Positions 38,547 to 47,147 are shown, numbered from the stretch's first letter. The stretch: 64,000 bases of DNA from Paracoccus xiamenensis (GCF_011308835.1 NZ_JAAOHY010000001.1:868001-932000); one strand, 5' to 3'. The notes: generated by a model not told the origin, from the sequence alone. Translations and numbers: made by a program.

Positions 38547-39032
38547 ATGAAAAAGACATTTGCCCTCGCCGCCGCCCTGGCCACACTGCCGCTGCTGGCG
38601 CAAGCGCAGGACATCGTCCGCCATAAGCTGCCCGATTCCGATTTCCCGATTTCGCGCGCGGTGGAAATTCCGGCGGGCAAAACCACCGTTTACCTGTCCG
38701 GCGTGGTGCCGGCGGTGGCCGACGAAGCCGCAGACCCCGCGACGCCCGAAGCCTGGGGCGATACCAAGGCCCAGACCGTCAGCGTCCTGAATGCCATCGA
38801 CGCAAATCTGAAGGATATGGATCTGACCATGGGTGACGTGGTGAAGATGCAGGTCTTCCTGGTCGCCCCCGAAGGCGCGCCGGCAGACTTCGCGGGCTTT
38901 ATGGAGGGCTATACTCAGTTCTTCGGCACCTCCGAACAGCCGAACCTGCCGGCCCGTTCAGCGATGATCGTCGATCAGCTGGTCAACCCGAACTGGCTGG
39001 TCGAGATCGAGGTCACCGCCGTTCGTCCCTGA
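38547..39032 (+). CDS. exported RidA/YjgF-family imine deaminase
   Basis: RidA-fold protein of 161 aa with an N-terminal signal peptide (MKKTFALAAALATLPLLAQA). RidA proteins hydrolyse reactive enamines and imines and are normally cytoplasmic. The key arginine is retained in NLPARSAMIV (R137) and the following glutamates in LVEIEVTAV. AAAGGA precedes the ATG at 38547. As third gene after a Tat-exported amine oxidase and a cytochrome c, it is likely to hydrolyse the imine produced in the periplasm. A bidirectional terminator follows. Confidence 0.88.
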   Translation: MKKTFALAAALATLPLLAQAQDIVRHKLPDSDFPISRAVEIPAGKTTVYLSGVVPAVADEAADPATPEAWGDTKAQTVSVLNAIDANLKDMDLTMGDVVKMQVFLVAPEGAPADFAGFMEGYTQFFGTSEQPNLPARSAMIVDQLVNPNWLVEIEVTAVRP

Positions 39033-39048
39033 TCCGACATCACAGTAG

Positions 39049-39079
39049 AAAGGCGCGGCAAGCGATTGCCGCGCCTTTT
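39049..39079. terminator. bidirectional intrinsic terminator
   Basis: AAAGGCGCGGCAA (39049-39061), 4-base loop, TTGCCGCGCCTTT (39066-39078), flanked by T on the plus strand and ending in TTT on the minus strand: a perfect 13-bp stem. It ends both the amine oxidase operon (plus) and the hydroxyacid dehydrogenase/idnD operon (minus). Confidence 0.88.
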
Positions 39080-39097
39080 CATGTCGGGGCGCGACGA

Positions 39098-40051
39098 TCA
39101 GGCACCGAAGCCGGTATTTACCGGCGTCTCGGCCGGCTGACCGGCCAGTACGGCCGTGATATTGCGGCGCTGCAATGCACCCATCTCGGCGCGGGTTTCC
39201 ACCGTGGCCGAACCGATATGCGGCAGCAGCAGCACGTTCGGCAGCGCCAGCAGGCGCGGGTTGGGGTTCGGCTCGTTCAGCATAACATCCAGCGCCGCGC
39301 CGCGGATGCGGCCATCCTCCAGCGCCGCGATCAGGGCGTCTTCATCCACGGTCGAGCCGCGCGAGATGTTAACCACCACCGCGTTTTCGGGCAGCGCGGC
39401 GATCACCGGGGCAGAGACCAGCCCGGCGGTTTCCGCCCCCCCGACAAGCGCGATGACCAGAAAATCGCTGTTGGCCGCCAGCGCCTCGGGCGTGTCGTGC
39501 CAGGTCCAGCCGGGGGCGTCCTTCGGTCTCCGCGACCAGTAATGGATCGGGCAGTTGAAGGCCGCCATGCGTTGCGCGATCTGCTGGCCGATCCGCCCCA
39601 AGCCCAGAATGCCCACGCGCCGGCCAGAGACCTTGTGCGCCAGCGGCAGGTCCGCGCCGCGCGCCCAGTCGCCGTCCAGCACATATTGGGCCGCCGGGAC
39701 CACCTCGCGCGCGTGGGTCAGGATCAGCGCCACGGCCAGATCGGCCACATCTTCGGTCAGCACATCAGGCGTGTTAGTGACCAGAACCTTCCGGGCATTC
39801 GCCGCCGCAACGTCGATCGCATCATAGCCGACGCCGAAATTCGCGATCACCTCGAGCTTTGGCAGCAGGTCCATCTGCGCACCGCCAAGCGGATCATGGC
39901 CCTTATAGGCGAGCGCGCGCACGCCATTTCGCTGATCTTCGGGAAGCGCGGCCAGTGCAGCCAGCTCGGGCAGGGCGAGCGCGCCCAGTTCCCCGGTCAG
40001 GGCCTGCGCGTCAGTGTCGGTATAGGCGCCGATGGCGATGGTCTGGGTCAT
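39098..40051 (-). CDS. D-isomer 2-hydroxyacid dehydrogenase (ketogluconate/hydroxypyruvate reductase type)
   Basis: NAD(P)-dependent enzyme of 317 aa. The nucleotide motif is GRRVGILGLGRIGQQIAQRM; catalytic Arg is in VNISRGSTVDEDAL, Glu in DVMLNEP and His in LLPHIGSATVETR. Such enzymes (GhrB/TkrA) reduce 2-keto-D-gluconate, hydroxypyruvate or glyoxylate. It overlaps idnD by four bases, so in this sugar-acid regulon 2-ketogluconate reduction to gluconate is the most natural reaction. Substrate is inferred. Confidence 0.87.
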   Translation of the reverse strand: MTQTIAIGAYTDTDAQALTGELGALALPELAALAALPEDQRNGVRALAYKGHDPLGGAQMDLLPKLEVIANFGVGYDAIDVAAANARKVLVTNTPDVLTEDVADLAVALILTHAREVVPAAQYVLDGDWARGADLPLAHKVSGRRVGILGLGRIGQQIAQRMAAFNCPIHYWSRRPKDAPGWTWHDTPEALAANSDFLVIALVGGAETAGLVSAPVIAALPENAVVVNISRGSTVDEDALIAALEDGRIRGAALDVMLNEPNPNPRLLALPNVLLLPHIGSATVETRAEMGALQRRNITAVLAGQPAETPVNTGFGA

Positions 40052-41130
40052 TGGGTCGGTTCCTCGGTCTGGTCAAAAACGATCTGGGCCTTGACGGCGC
40101 GGCTGCGGTCGGCGGCGATCTGGAATGCCTCTAGCGCATCGGCCAGCGGCAGGCTGTGGGTAATCAGCGGGCGAACGTCGATCAGCCTCTTCTGCATCAG
40201 ACTGACGGCGAGGCTGAATTCCTCGTGAAAGCGGAAGGCGCCGCGCAGGTCGATCTCGCGCGCGGTCAGCAGGCCCAGCGGGATAGTCATGTCGCCGCCA
40301 AGGCCAAGCTGCATGATGATCCCGCGCGGCCGCATCGCCGCGATCCCCGCATTCAGCGCCGCACTGGCGCCAGAGCATTCATACATCACCCCGAACGTCC
40401 CCTTGCCAGCGGCAAAAGCGGCCAGCCCCGACGGATCACGGGCAAGGTTGACGGTTTCATCCGCGCCCACGCGGCGCGCCATGTCGAGCGTGAAATCCGA
40501 AAGGTCGGCGGCGACAATGTGGTCAGCCCCCGCCCGCCGCGCGGCGAGTATCGCCAGCAGCCCGATCGGCCCGCAGCCGGTCACCAGCACGCTGGCCCCC
40601 AGCATGCCGCCAACCCGCCGCGTCGCATGCAGCGCGACCGACAGCGGTTCGGCCATCGCCGCCTCGGCCGGGGTCAGACCGTCGGCAGGCACGCATTGGC
40701 GCGCATCGGCCAGCAGATATTCACGAAAAGCGCCCTGAATATGGGGGAAGGGCATGGCGCTGCCATAGAAGCGCATATTCTCGCAGTGATTGGGCAACCC
40801 TTCCAGGCAATAGCGACAGGCACCACAGGGGCGCGAGGGTGAAATCGCGACCAGTTGACCGGGCCGCAGCCCATCCACGCCGTCACCAAGTGCCACCACA
40901 TGGGCCGAGACCTCGTGGCCAAGGATCATCGGTTCCTTCAGTCGTACGGCACCGAAGCCCCCATGCTGCGCGTAATGCAGATCCGACCCGCAGATGCCGC
41001 CAGCGGCCAGTCGCAACAGCACCTGTCCGGGCGCGGGGGCAAGGGGCATGGGCCGGTCCTCGATCCGCACATCATGTGCGGCATGGACGACGATGGCTTT
41101 CATCTCGGGCATGGGCGACTCGCTTGACAT
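40048..41130 (-). CDS. idnD: L-idonate 5-dehydrogenase
   Basis: Zinc medium-chain dehydrogenase of 360 aa. Catalytic-zinc ligands appear in GGICGSDLHYAQHGGFG and MILGHEVSA; the four structural cysteines are intact in CGACRYCLEGLPNHC; the cofactor fold is VLVTGCGPIGLLA. The HYAQHGGFGAVRLKEPM segment is typical of IdnD, which oxidises L-idonate to 5-keto-D-gluconate. It is divergent from the ketogluconate reductase gene, the standard pairing. The ATG at 41130 lies directly beside an operator-like dyad (41135-41148) and lacks a clear Shine-Dalgarno, so the ATG at 41103 (MKAIVVHA) is an alternative start. Confidence 0.88.
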   Translation of the reverse strand: MSSESPMPEMKAIVVHAAHDVRIEDRPMPLAPAPGQVLLRLAAGGICGSDLHYAQHGGFGAVRLKEPMILGHEVSAHVVALGDGVDGLRPGQLVAISPSRPCGACRYCLEGLPNHCENMRFYGSAMPFPHIQGAFREYLLADARQCVPADGLTPAEAAMAEPLSVALHATRRVGGMLGASVLVTGCGPIGLLAILAARRAGADHIVAADLSDFTLDMARRVGADETVNLARDPSGLAAFAAGKGTFGVMYECSGASAALNAGIAAMRPRGIIMQLGLGGDMTIPLGLLTAREIDLRGAFRFHEEFSLAVSLMQKRLIDVRPLITHSLPLADALEAFQIAADRSRAVKAQIVFDQTEEPTQ

Positions 41131-41134
41131 AACG

Positions 41135-41148
41135 TGTTAACGATAACA
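41135..41148. promoter_or_regulatory. LacI/GntR-type operator dyad, copy 1
   Basis: TGTTA-ACGA-TAACA, a 5-bp inverted repeat around a 4-base core, in the idnD/idnO divergent promoter region. On the other strand it reads ATGTTATCGTTAACA, close to the E. coli GntR/IdnR pattern ATGTTA-N4-TAACAT. An almost identical copy lies at 47096-47109. The nearby LacI-family gene (43217) is the likely binder. Confidence 0.7.
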
Positions 41149-41189
41149 TACATGGATGAGAGGGATTTGAAAAGCGGGGAGTTGTGGCC

Positions 41190-41972
41190 ATGCAGCCTGA
41201 AGTCAAAGGTGTGGCGATGTTCGATCTCAGCGGCCGGCGGGCGCTGGTGACCGGCTCGACACAGGGGATCGGGCTCGCGCTGGCGCGCGGGCTGGCCGAA
41301 GCGGGGGCCGCGGTGGTGCTGAACGGGCGGGACACCGCGCGGCTTGCCAAGGCCGCCCAGGCGCTGCGGGACGATGGCTTTCAGGTCGAGGAACTGGCCT
41401 TCGATGCCACCGACCACGACGCCGTCCGCCGCGCTGTCGATGCGTTCGAGGCCGAAGCCGGCCCCATCGACATTCTGGTCAACAATGCGGGCATGCAGCA
41501 TCGCACGCCGTTGCAGGATTTCCCCGCAGATGCGTTCGAACGCCTTCTACAGACCAATATCGCCAGCGTCTTCCACGTCGGGCAGGCGGTGGCCCGCCAC
41601 ATGATCGGGCGCGGTCGCGGCAAGATCATCAATATCGCCAGCGTGCAGACGGCGCTCGCCCGGCCCGGCATCGCGCCCTATACCGCGACCAAGGGCGCGG
41701 TGGGCAACCTGACCAAGGGCATGGCCACCGATTGGGCGCGGCTGGGGCTGAACTGCAACGCCATCGCGCCGGGCTATTTCGACACGCCGCTGAACGCCGC
41801 CCTTGTGGCAGACCCCGATTTCAGCAGCTGGCTGGAGGGTCGAACACCCGCCGGTCGCTGGGGCAAGGTGGAGGAACTGGTCGGCGCCTGCGTCTTCCTC
41901 TCGTCGGATGCGTCCAGCTTCGTCAACGGACATACGCTGTTCGTCGACGGCGGCATCTCGGTGTCGCTATGA
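41190..41972 (+). CDS. idnO: 5-keto-D-gluconate 5-reductase (gluconate 5-dehydrogenase), SDR
   Basis: Classical short-chain dehydrogenase of 260 aa: cofactor motif VTGSTQGIGLALA, NNAG, and the Ser-Tyr-Lys set with IASVQTALARPGIAPYTATKG. The catalytic tyrosine/lysine pair is YTATK. IdnO reduces 5-ketogluconate to D-gluconate. GGGGAG at about 41175-41180 suits the ATG at 41190; an internal ATG at 41217 (MFDLSGRRA) is possible. Divergent from idnD with the operator dyad between, as in other idn loci. Confidence 0.88.
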   Translation: MQPEVKGVAMFDLSGRRALVTGSTQGIGLALARGLAEAGAAVVLNGRDTARLAKAAQALRDDGFQVEELAFDATDHDAVRRAVDAFEAEAGPIDILVNNAGMQHRTPLQDFPADAFERLLQTNIASVFHVGQAVARHMIGRGRGKIINIASVQTALARPGIAPYTATKGAVGNLTKGMATDWARLGLNCNAIAPGYFDTPLNAALVADPDFSSWLEGRTPAGRWGKVEELVGACVFLSSDASSFVNGHTLFVDGGISVSL

Positions 41973-42853
41973 GCGTGGCGTTGATTGGCGCGGGCGCCAT
42001 GGGCGGGGCGATTGGCGCGCGGCTGTGTGCCGTGGGCCAGCCCCTGCGGGTTTTCGATCTGGATGCCGGCAAGGTCGCCGCACTGGTGGATCAGGGCGCC
42101 GAGGCCGCGCCTTCGGCGGCGGATGCCGCGCGCGGGGCGGATGCGGTGATCCTTAGCCTGAACAGCCCGCGCATTGTCGAGGCAGCGGTCTTCGGTCCGG
42201 GTGGCGTTGCCGAAGGTGCGGGGCCGGGCACGCTGGTCATCGACATGTCCTCGATCGACCCGGCCGCCACCCGCGATCTGGCTGCGCGTGCCGCCGAAGC
42301 CGGGCTGGCTTGGGTCGACAGCCCATTGTCTGGCGGTGCGCCCAAGGCCGCGACGGGTGAATTGACCCTGATGCTTGGGGGCACGGATGCCGATGTCGCA
42401 CGCGCACGCGTGGTGCTGGGCCATGTCGCCAGCAACATCACCCATATGGGACCGGCAGGCGCCGGACAGGCGACGAAGCTGATCAATCAGGTGCTATGCG
42501 GGCTGAACTTCCTGGCCGTGGCCGAGGCAACGGCGCTTGCCGAAGCCGCCGGGATCGCCGCCGACCGCATCCCGCAAGCCCTGCGTGGCGGGCGCGCCGA
42601 CAGCGCCATCTTGCAGGAATACATGCCGCGTTTTGCCGCGCGCGATTACCGCCGGACTGGCCGGATCGACAACATGGTCAAAGACCTTGACGGAGCCTTG
42701 GCTGTGGCCCGCGAAACGACGACGCCGATGCCGCTGACCAGCCTGTGCGCCGAGGTGCACCGGATGCTGACCGCCGCCGGTCTTGGCGGTGAGGATCAGG
42801 CCGCGCTGATGGAATATTTCACTGCAACCCTGCCAAGCCCAAAGGTATCATGA
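41969..42853 (+). CDS. NAD(P)-dependent beta-hydroxyacid dehydrogenase (HIBADH/tartronate semialdehyde reductase family)
   Basis: Protein of 294 aa with the family layout: N-terminal VALIGAGAMGGAIGARL, substrate loop VDSPLSGGAPKAATGEL near 115-130 and catalytic lysine in GAGQATKLINQ. The ATGA overlap with idnO couples them. Members reduce tartronate semialdehyde, 3-hydroxyisobutyrate or sugar-acid intermediates. Within an idonate/gluconate regulon a role on a branch sugar acid is likely, but the substrate is not readable. A second family member lies at 50035. Confidence 0.85.
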   Translation: MSVALIGAGAMGGAIGARLCAVGQPLRVFDLDAGKVAALVDQGAEAAPSAADAARGADAVILSLNSPRIVEAAVFGPGGVAEGAGPGTLVIDMSSIDPAATRDLAARAAEAGLAWVDSPLSGGAPKAATGELTLMLGGTDADVARARVVLGHVASNITHMGPAGAGQATKLINQVLCGLNFLAVAEATALAEAAGIAADRIPQALRGGRADSAILQEYMPRFAARDYRRTGRIDNMVKDLDGALAVARETTTPMPLTSLCAEVHRMLTAAGLGGEDQAALMEYFTATLPSPKVS

Positions 42854-43185
42854 TGCTGACCCGCTATGCGATTTTCGAAGGCCACCTGCTGCCCGGCCAG
42901 GCCGAGGCATTCCGCGAGGCCGTCATCAAAGATCTGGTCCCGATGTGGCGGCAATTCCCCGGACAGACCGGGCTGCGCATCACCTTTGGGCTGGAACGTG
43001 ACGAGGGCGCGCCGGAATATCCGCTGATCCTCGCCATTACCTATCCCGACCGCCCGACGATGGAGGCGGCGCTGGAACATCCGGTCCGCCTGACCAGCCG
43101 CGCGGCCACCCAGGCAGCCATCGCCGGGCGGTTCGAGGGAAAAATCCATCATCATGTCTCTGATATGCTTGATTATTCCGACTGA
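42850..43185 (+). CDS. small protein, possible dimeric alpha/beta-barrel (EthD/ABM-like) fold
   Basis: Protein of 111 aa in an ATGATG overlap with the preceding dehydrogenase gene, so translated from the same message. Its sequence pattern (YAIFEGHLLPGQAEAFREAV, then GLRITFGLERDEGAPEYPLI and ALEHPVRLTSR) suggests a ferredoxin-like ~100 aa dimeric barrel as in stress-responsive or monooxygenase-like proteins. Such proteins sometimes act as sugar mutarotases. I do not recognise a specific family; function unknown. Confidence 0.65.
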   Translation: MMLTRYAIFEGHLLPGQAEAFREAVIKDLVPMWRQFPGQTGLRITFGLERDEGAPEYPLILAITYPDRPTMEAALEHPVRLTSRAATQAAIAGRFEGKIHHHVSDMLDYSD

Positions 43186-43216
43186 TCCACTCTATTCCTG
43201 CCCGGGAGGAGCCGGG

Positions 43217-44236
43217 ATGAGCACGAAACCAACAATGAAGGAAGTGGCAGCGGCTGCGGGCGTTTCGGTGATGACCGTGTCGCGTGCCTTCCGCAGCGAT
43301 GCCTCGATCAGCGACGACACGCGCGAACGCATCCGCAATGTCGCCGATGAACTGGGATATGTCTTTGACGCCGTCGCCTCGAACCTGCGCTCGCAGCGCA
43401 GCGGGTTTGTGGCCGTCACCATCCCGTCGATCAACAATGCCAATTTCGCCGACACTGTCGCCGCGCTGAGCGGTCGGCTGGATCCGGCAGGCCTGCAGGT
43501 GTTGCTGGGGCGCACCAATTACGACATGGCCGAGGAAGAGCGTCTGATCGGCCAGTTGCTACGTCGCCAACCAGAGGCGCTTGTCATCACCGGCGGGCAC
43601 CACACTGAACGCGCCCGGCGAATGATGCAGAACGCTGCCATTCCGGTGATCGAAACCTGGGATCTGCCGCAGGAGCCGCTGGGCAATGTCGTGGGCTTTT
43701 CCAATGCCGATGCGATGCGGGTGATGGTCGCGCATCTGTCGGCGCGCGGATATCGCAAGATCGCCTTCATCGGTGGCGATTCCAGCTTCGACACCCGCGG
43801 CGCCGACCGTCGGCGGGGCTTTGTCACGGCGATGCAGGATCGCGGGCTCGACCCGTCGCGGCTGATTACTGTCGGACGCCCGCCGGTGTCGATGCGTGAA
43901 GGCGCGGCGGCAATGGCGATCCTGCTGGATACGCTGCCCGATACCGAGGCCGTGATCGCGGTGGCTGATCCCGCCGCCTTCGGCGCGCTGACCGAATGCC
44001 ACCGTCGCGGCATCCGTGTGCCCGACGACATTGCCATTGCCGGCTTCGGCAATTTCGAGATTTCGGGCGTGTCGGTGCCCGCGCTGACCACCATTGACCC
44101 GTTTCCGGCCCGCATGGGCGAACAGGCGGGCGAGTTGATCGCCGGGTTGCTGCGCGGCAAGGTCACGAAAAACGGCCCGACCCTGATCGAGATCGAGCCG
44201 CAGCTTGTGGCCCGCGCCTCGACCGGCGCGGGATAG
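43217..44236 (+). CDS. LacI-family transcriptional regulator (GntR/IdnR-like)
   Basis: Regulator of 339 aa. The N-terminal LacI helix-turn-helix with hinge reads MKEVAAAAGVSVMTVSRAFR and ELGYVFDAVASNLRSQ. A periplasmic-binding-protein-like effector domain follows (FVAVTIPSINNANFADTV, IAFIGGDSSFDTRGADRRRG, IAIAGFGNFEISG). GGAGG precedes the ATG at 43217. It is surrounded by the idn genes and the TRAP transporter, and two TGTTAACGATAACA-type dyads flank those operons. Gluconate, 5-ketogluconate or idonate is the likely inducer. Confidence 0.92.
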   Translation: MSTKPTMKEVAAAAGVSVMTVSRAFRSDASISDDTRERIRNVADELGYVFDAVASNLRSQRSGFVAVTIPSINNANFADTVAALSGRLDPAGLQVLLGRTNYDMAEEERLIGQLLRRQPEALVITGGHHTERARRMMQNAAIPVIETWDLPQEPLGNVVGFSNADAMRVMVAHLSARGYRKIAFIGGDSSFDTRGADRRRGFVTAMQDRGLDPSRLITVGRPPVSMREGAAAMAILLDTLPDTEAVIAVADPAAFGALTECHRRGIRVPDDIAIAGFGNFEISGVSVPALTTIDPFPARMGEQAGELIAGLLRGKVTKNGPTLIEIEPQLVARASTGAG

Positions 44237-44240
44237 GCAA

Positions 44241-45218
44241 TCACTTCGCGGTTTCAAGCACCTGGTTCAGCAGCTCATCGCCGTTCTCGGCGACGAAATT
44301 GTCCCAGACCGGCTTGATCGCGGCCTGGAAGGCAGCGGCATCGACGTCGCGGTTGACCTCCATCCCTTCGGCCTCCAGCCCGGCAATCATTTCTTCTTCC
44401 TTCTCCTGCACCAGTCCGCGTTGCAGATCGATGGCGGTCTTGGCGGCCTCGGTGATGGCGGCTTGTTGTTCGGGCGTCAGGCCGTCAAACTTGGCCTTGT
44501 TCATGGTCAGACCCAGCGCCGAATAGGCGTGCTGGGTCAGGCTCAGATATTGCTGGACCTCGTTGAATTTGAAGGACACGACCACGCCGATCGGGTGGTC
44601 CTGCGCATCGACGACGCCGGTTTCCAGCGCCGTGTACAGTTCAGCCACGGGCAGCTGCTGCGGGTTGGCCCCGAGGATCTCGAACATGTCGTTCAGCGCC
44701 TTGGAGTTGTTGACCCGCATCCGCAGCCCATCCAGATCAGCCGGCGCGCGGATCGGTCCGCGATTGTTGGTCATGTTCCGATAACCGTTTTCGCCGTAAC
44801 CCAGCAGTTTCAGCCCGTGGGTTTCCATCTGCGTCGCGACTGCCTGACCCGGTGCGCCGTCCAGCACCTTATAGGCGACCTCGCGCGTCGGGAAGATGAA
44901 GGGCAGCTCGAACGCGCCGGCTTCGGGGACCAGACCGGTATAGTTGTTCAGGCCGATCAGCGCCACGTCGATGATGCCCGAGCGCGTCCCGTCGATCATC
45001 TGCTGATCATTGCCCAGCTGGCCGTTGGGGAAAATCTGGACGGTCACCTCGCCGCCGGTCTTTTCCTCGATCACGCGCTTGAATTCGACGGCGAGGTTCT
45101 GCTGCAGATCGGCCTCGGGCACCGGGTGGGCCAGCTTCAGCGTGACCTGCGCCTGGGCGGCAAAGCCTGCCAGCGCCATCACGGCCGCCAGTCCGGTGGT
45201 ACGGAAAAATTGGGTCAT
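44241..45218 (-). CDS. TRAP transporter solute-binding protein (DctP family)
   Basis: Periplasmic binding protein of 325 aa with a signal peptide (MTQFFRTTGLAAVMALAGFA, cleavage near AQAQVTL). TRAP-family features: LKLAHPVPEADLQQ, VTVQIFPNGQLGND and the ligand arginine region GLRMRVNNSKALNDMF. It is the last gene of a dctQ-dctM-dctP operon and converges with the LacI gene, four bases apart. The ligand is probably idonate, ketogluconate or a related sugar acid because the operon shares the operator dyad. Confidence 0.92.
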   Translation of the reverse strand: MTQFFRTTGLAAVMALAGFAAQAQVTLKLAHPVPEADLQQNLAVEFKRVIEEKTGGEVTVQIFPNGQLGNDQQMIDGTRSGIIDVALIGLNNYTGLVPEAGAFELPFIFPTREVAYKVLDGAPGQAVATQMETHGLKLLGYGENGYRNMTNNRGPIRAPADLDGLRMRVNNSKALNDMFEILGANPQQLPVAELYTALETGVVDAQDHPIGVVVSFKFNEVQQYLSLTQHAYSALGLTMNKAKFDGLTPEQQAAITEAAKTAIDLQRGLVQEKEEEMIAGLEAEGMEVNRDVDAAAFQAAIKPVWDNFVAENGDELLNQVLETAK

Positions 45219-45248
45219 GGGATCCTCCTTGTTTTCGTCGTTTTGGGT

Positions 45249-46532
45249 TTACTTGCCGGTCAGCAGGCCGAGCGGCACGGTGATGAGGCTGGGGAACAGG
45301 ATGAACAGGCCCAGCAGGACCAGATAGGCGCCGACGAAGGGCAGGGTGCCGCGCACCACCCGCGACACCGGTGCCTTGCCGACGCCACAGACGACGTTCA
45401 GCACCGAACCCACGGGCGGCGTGATCAGCCCGATGCAGGAATTGATGATGAACATCAGCCCGAAATAGACCGGGTCGATGCCCGCCTGCTTCACCACTGG
45501 CAGCATCAGCGGCACCAGGATCAGGACAGAGGGCACGAGGTCCATGACCATGCCGACCAGGAAGACCACGATCATGATGACCAGCATCAGCAGGCGGGGA
45601 TTGTCGACCAGCCCGCCAAGCGCCACCGCCAGCTGCTGCGGCAGCTGGGCAATGGTGATCAGCCACGCCGCAACCATCGCCGAGCCGACAAGGAACATCA
45701 CCATCGCGGTGGAACGCCCGGCCGAGATCAGCGTGCGGAACAGCGTCTTCCAGGTCATCTCACGATAGATCAGCATCGAGACGAGGATGGCATAGACAGC
45801 GGCGACGACGGCGGCCTCGGTCGGCGTGACGATGCCGGAACGGATGCCGCCAATGATCAGGATCGGCATGAACAGCGCCCAGATCCCGTCGCGCAGCGCC
45901 GCCCAGCGTTCTGCCGCGCTGGCACGGGGCGCGACGGCGAGATCCTCGTTGCGGGTTGTGATCGACCAGGTGATCATCAGCGCGGCCCCCATCATCAGGC
46001 CGGGCACGATGCCGCCGATGAAAAGCTGCGCGATCGAGATATTGCCGGCAACGCCCAGCACGATCAGCGGCAGCGAGGGCGGAATGACGGGGGCGATGAT
46101 CCCGCCAGCTGCCAGCAGGCCCAGCGAGCGCCCCTCGGGATAGCCCGATTGTTTCATCATCGGATACAGGATCGACACCAGCGCCGCCGCGTCGGCCACG
46201 GCCGAACCCGACAGCCCCGCCAGCAGAACCGAGGTGAAGATCGCGACATAGCCCAGACCACCCTTGCGGTGGCCCATCAGGCTGGTGGCCAGCCGCACGA
46301 TACGCTTTGACAGGCCGCCGACGGACATCACCTCGCCCGCGACCAGAAAGAACGGGATGGCCAGCAGCGGAAAGCTGTCGATGCCGTTGATCAGCGATTG
46401 CGCCATGATGTCGACGCTGAACGTGTCCAGATGCAGCATCAGTGCAAGCGAGGACAGCAGCAGTGCGAAGGCCACCGGAAGACCCAGCAGGATAGAGCCG
46501 ATCAGGACCCCAAGGAAAAGCGCCAGCGTCAT
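45249..46532 (-). CDS. TRAP transporter large permease (DctM family)
   Basis: Inner-membrane protein of 427 aa with about 12 hydrophobic segments. DctM motifs include LLAIPFFLVAGEVMSVGG, LAGLSGSAVADAAALVSIL, AAGGIIAPVIPPSLPLIV and SCIGLITPPVGSVLNVVCGV. It performs sodium-driven transport with the small subunit DctQ and the binding protein. Its ATG overlaps the dctQ stop by four bases. Confidence 0.94.
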   Translation of the reverse strand: MTLALFLGVLIGSILLGLPVAFALLLSSLALMLHLDTFSVDIMAQSLINGIDSFPLLAIPFFLVAGEVMSVGGLSKRIVRLATSLMGHRKGGLGYVAIFTSVLLAGLSGSAVADAAALVSILYPMMKQSGYPEGRSLGLLAAGGIIAPVIPPSLPLIVLGVAGNISIAQLFIGGIVPGLMMGAALMITWSITTRNEDLAVAPRASAAERWAALRDGIWALFMPILIIGGIRSGIVTPTEAAVVAAVYAILVSMLIYREMTWKTLFRTLISAGRSTAMVMFLVGSAMVAAWLITIAQLPQQLAVALGGLVDNPRLLMLVIMIVVFLVGMVMDLVPSVLILVPLMLPVVKQAGIDPVYFGLMFIINSCIGLITPPVGSVLNVVCGVGKAPVSRVVRGTLPFVGAYLVLLGLFILFPSLITVPLGLLTGK

Positions 46533-47020
46533 TCGATCGGCCTTTCGTCATGGCGGCCAAAGGGGACCGGGTTGAGGATCTGGGCGGCCGCCACGACGAT
46601 CATAAGGCCGCCACCGACCACGCCCGCCATATAGATCAACGCCGTCGGCAAGCCGGTCACCTGGCTGATATTGACCCAGTTCAGGTTCATCTGCCGCCAG
46701 CAGCCGATGACGAAGATCGCCAGCAGCCCGATAATGACCAGCCGCGTCACGACCCAGATCGGTCGCAGTGCATTGGGAAGGAATGTTTCCACCACCTCGG
46801 TGACGGCCAGATGTTCATTGCTGCGCAGCGCCAGCGCCGAGCCGAGCATGGCGATCCAGACAAAGGCCAGGCGGGACAGCTCGATCCCCCAACGCAGGCC
46901 AGAGTTGAAACCGTAGCGCATCACGACATTGGTAAATACCAGGATGATCATGCCGGCCAGAAGAAGCGCCAGAAGCGCCTCGATCAGGACCCAGATCACG
47001 GCGGTGCCGCGTTCAATCAT
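46529..47020 (-). CDS. TRAP transporter small permease (DctQ family)
   Basis: Protein of 163 aa with four membrane segments and the DctQ pattern FTNVVMRYGFNSGLRWGIELS ahead of RLAFVWIAMLGSALALR. It stabilises the large permease. GGGAGGA precedes the ATG at 47020; an in-frame upstream start at 47110 reads into the operator region and is rejected. First gene of the TRAP operon, divergent from an SDR gene across the second operator dyad. Confidence 0.9.
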   Translation of the reverse strand: MIERGTAVIWVLIEALLALLLAGMIILVFTNVVMRYGFNSGLRWGIELSRLAFVWIAMLGSALALRSNEHLAVTEVVETFLPNALRPIWVVTRLVIIGLLAIFVIGCWRQMNLNWVNISQVTGLPTALIYMAGVVGGGLMIVVAAAQILNPVPFGRHDERPIE

Positions 47021-47095
47021 CTGTCGGTTCCTCCCTCTGGTTGACCGGATTCGCAGGCAGCAAAACAGCTTGCCCGAATCCTCTCCCTGCGTTAA

Positions 47096-47109
47096 TGGTA
47101 ACGATAACA
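47096..47109. promoter_or_regulatory. LacI/GntR-type operator dyad, copy 2
   Basis: TGGTA-ACGA-TAACA, identical to the 41135 copy at 13 of 14 positions and followed likewise by T. It lies between the divergent dctQ and SDR genes, 39 bases before the SDR start. The pair marks a two-site regulon for the LacI-type gene at 43217. Confidence 0.68.
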
Positions 47110-47147
47110 TTTTAACCTGTCAACGCGCGATGATGAAGGAGGAGAGG

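Noticed and set aside
44205..46310. Plus-strand open frame of 701 codons
   Set aside because: Antisense to dctP and dctM; the product is a compositionally biased string of H, Q, R, D and G with no family pattern.
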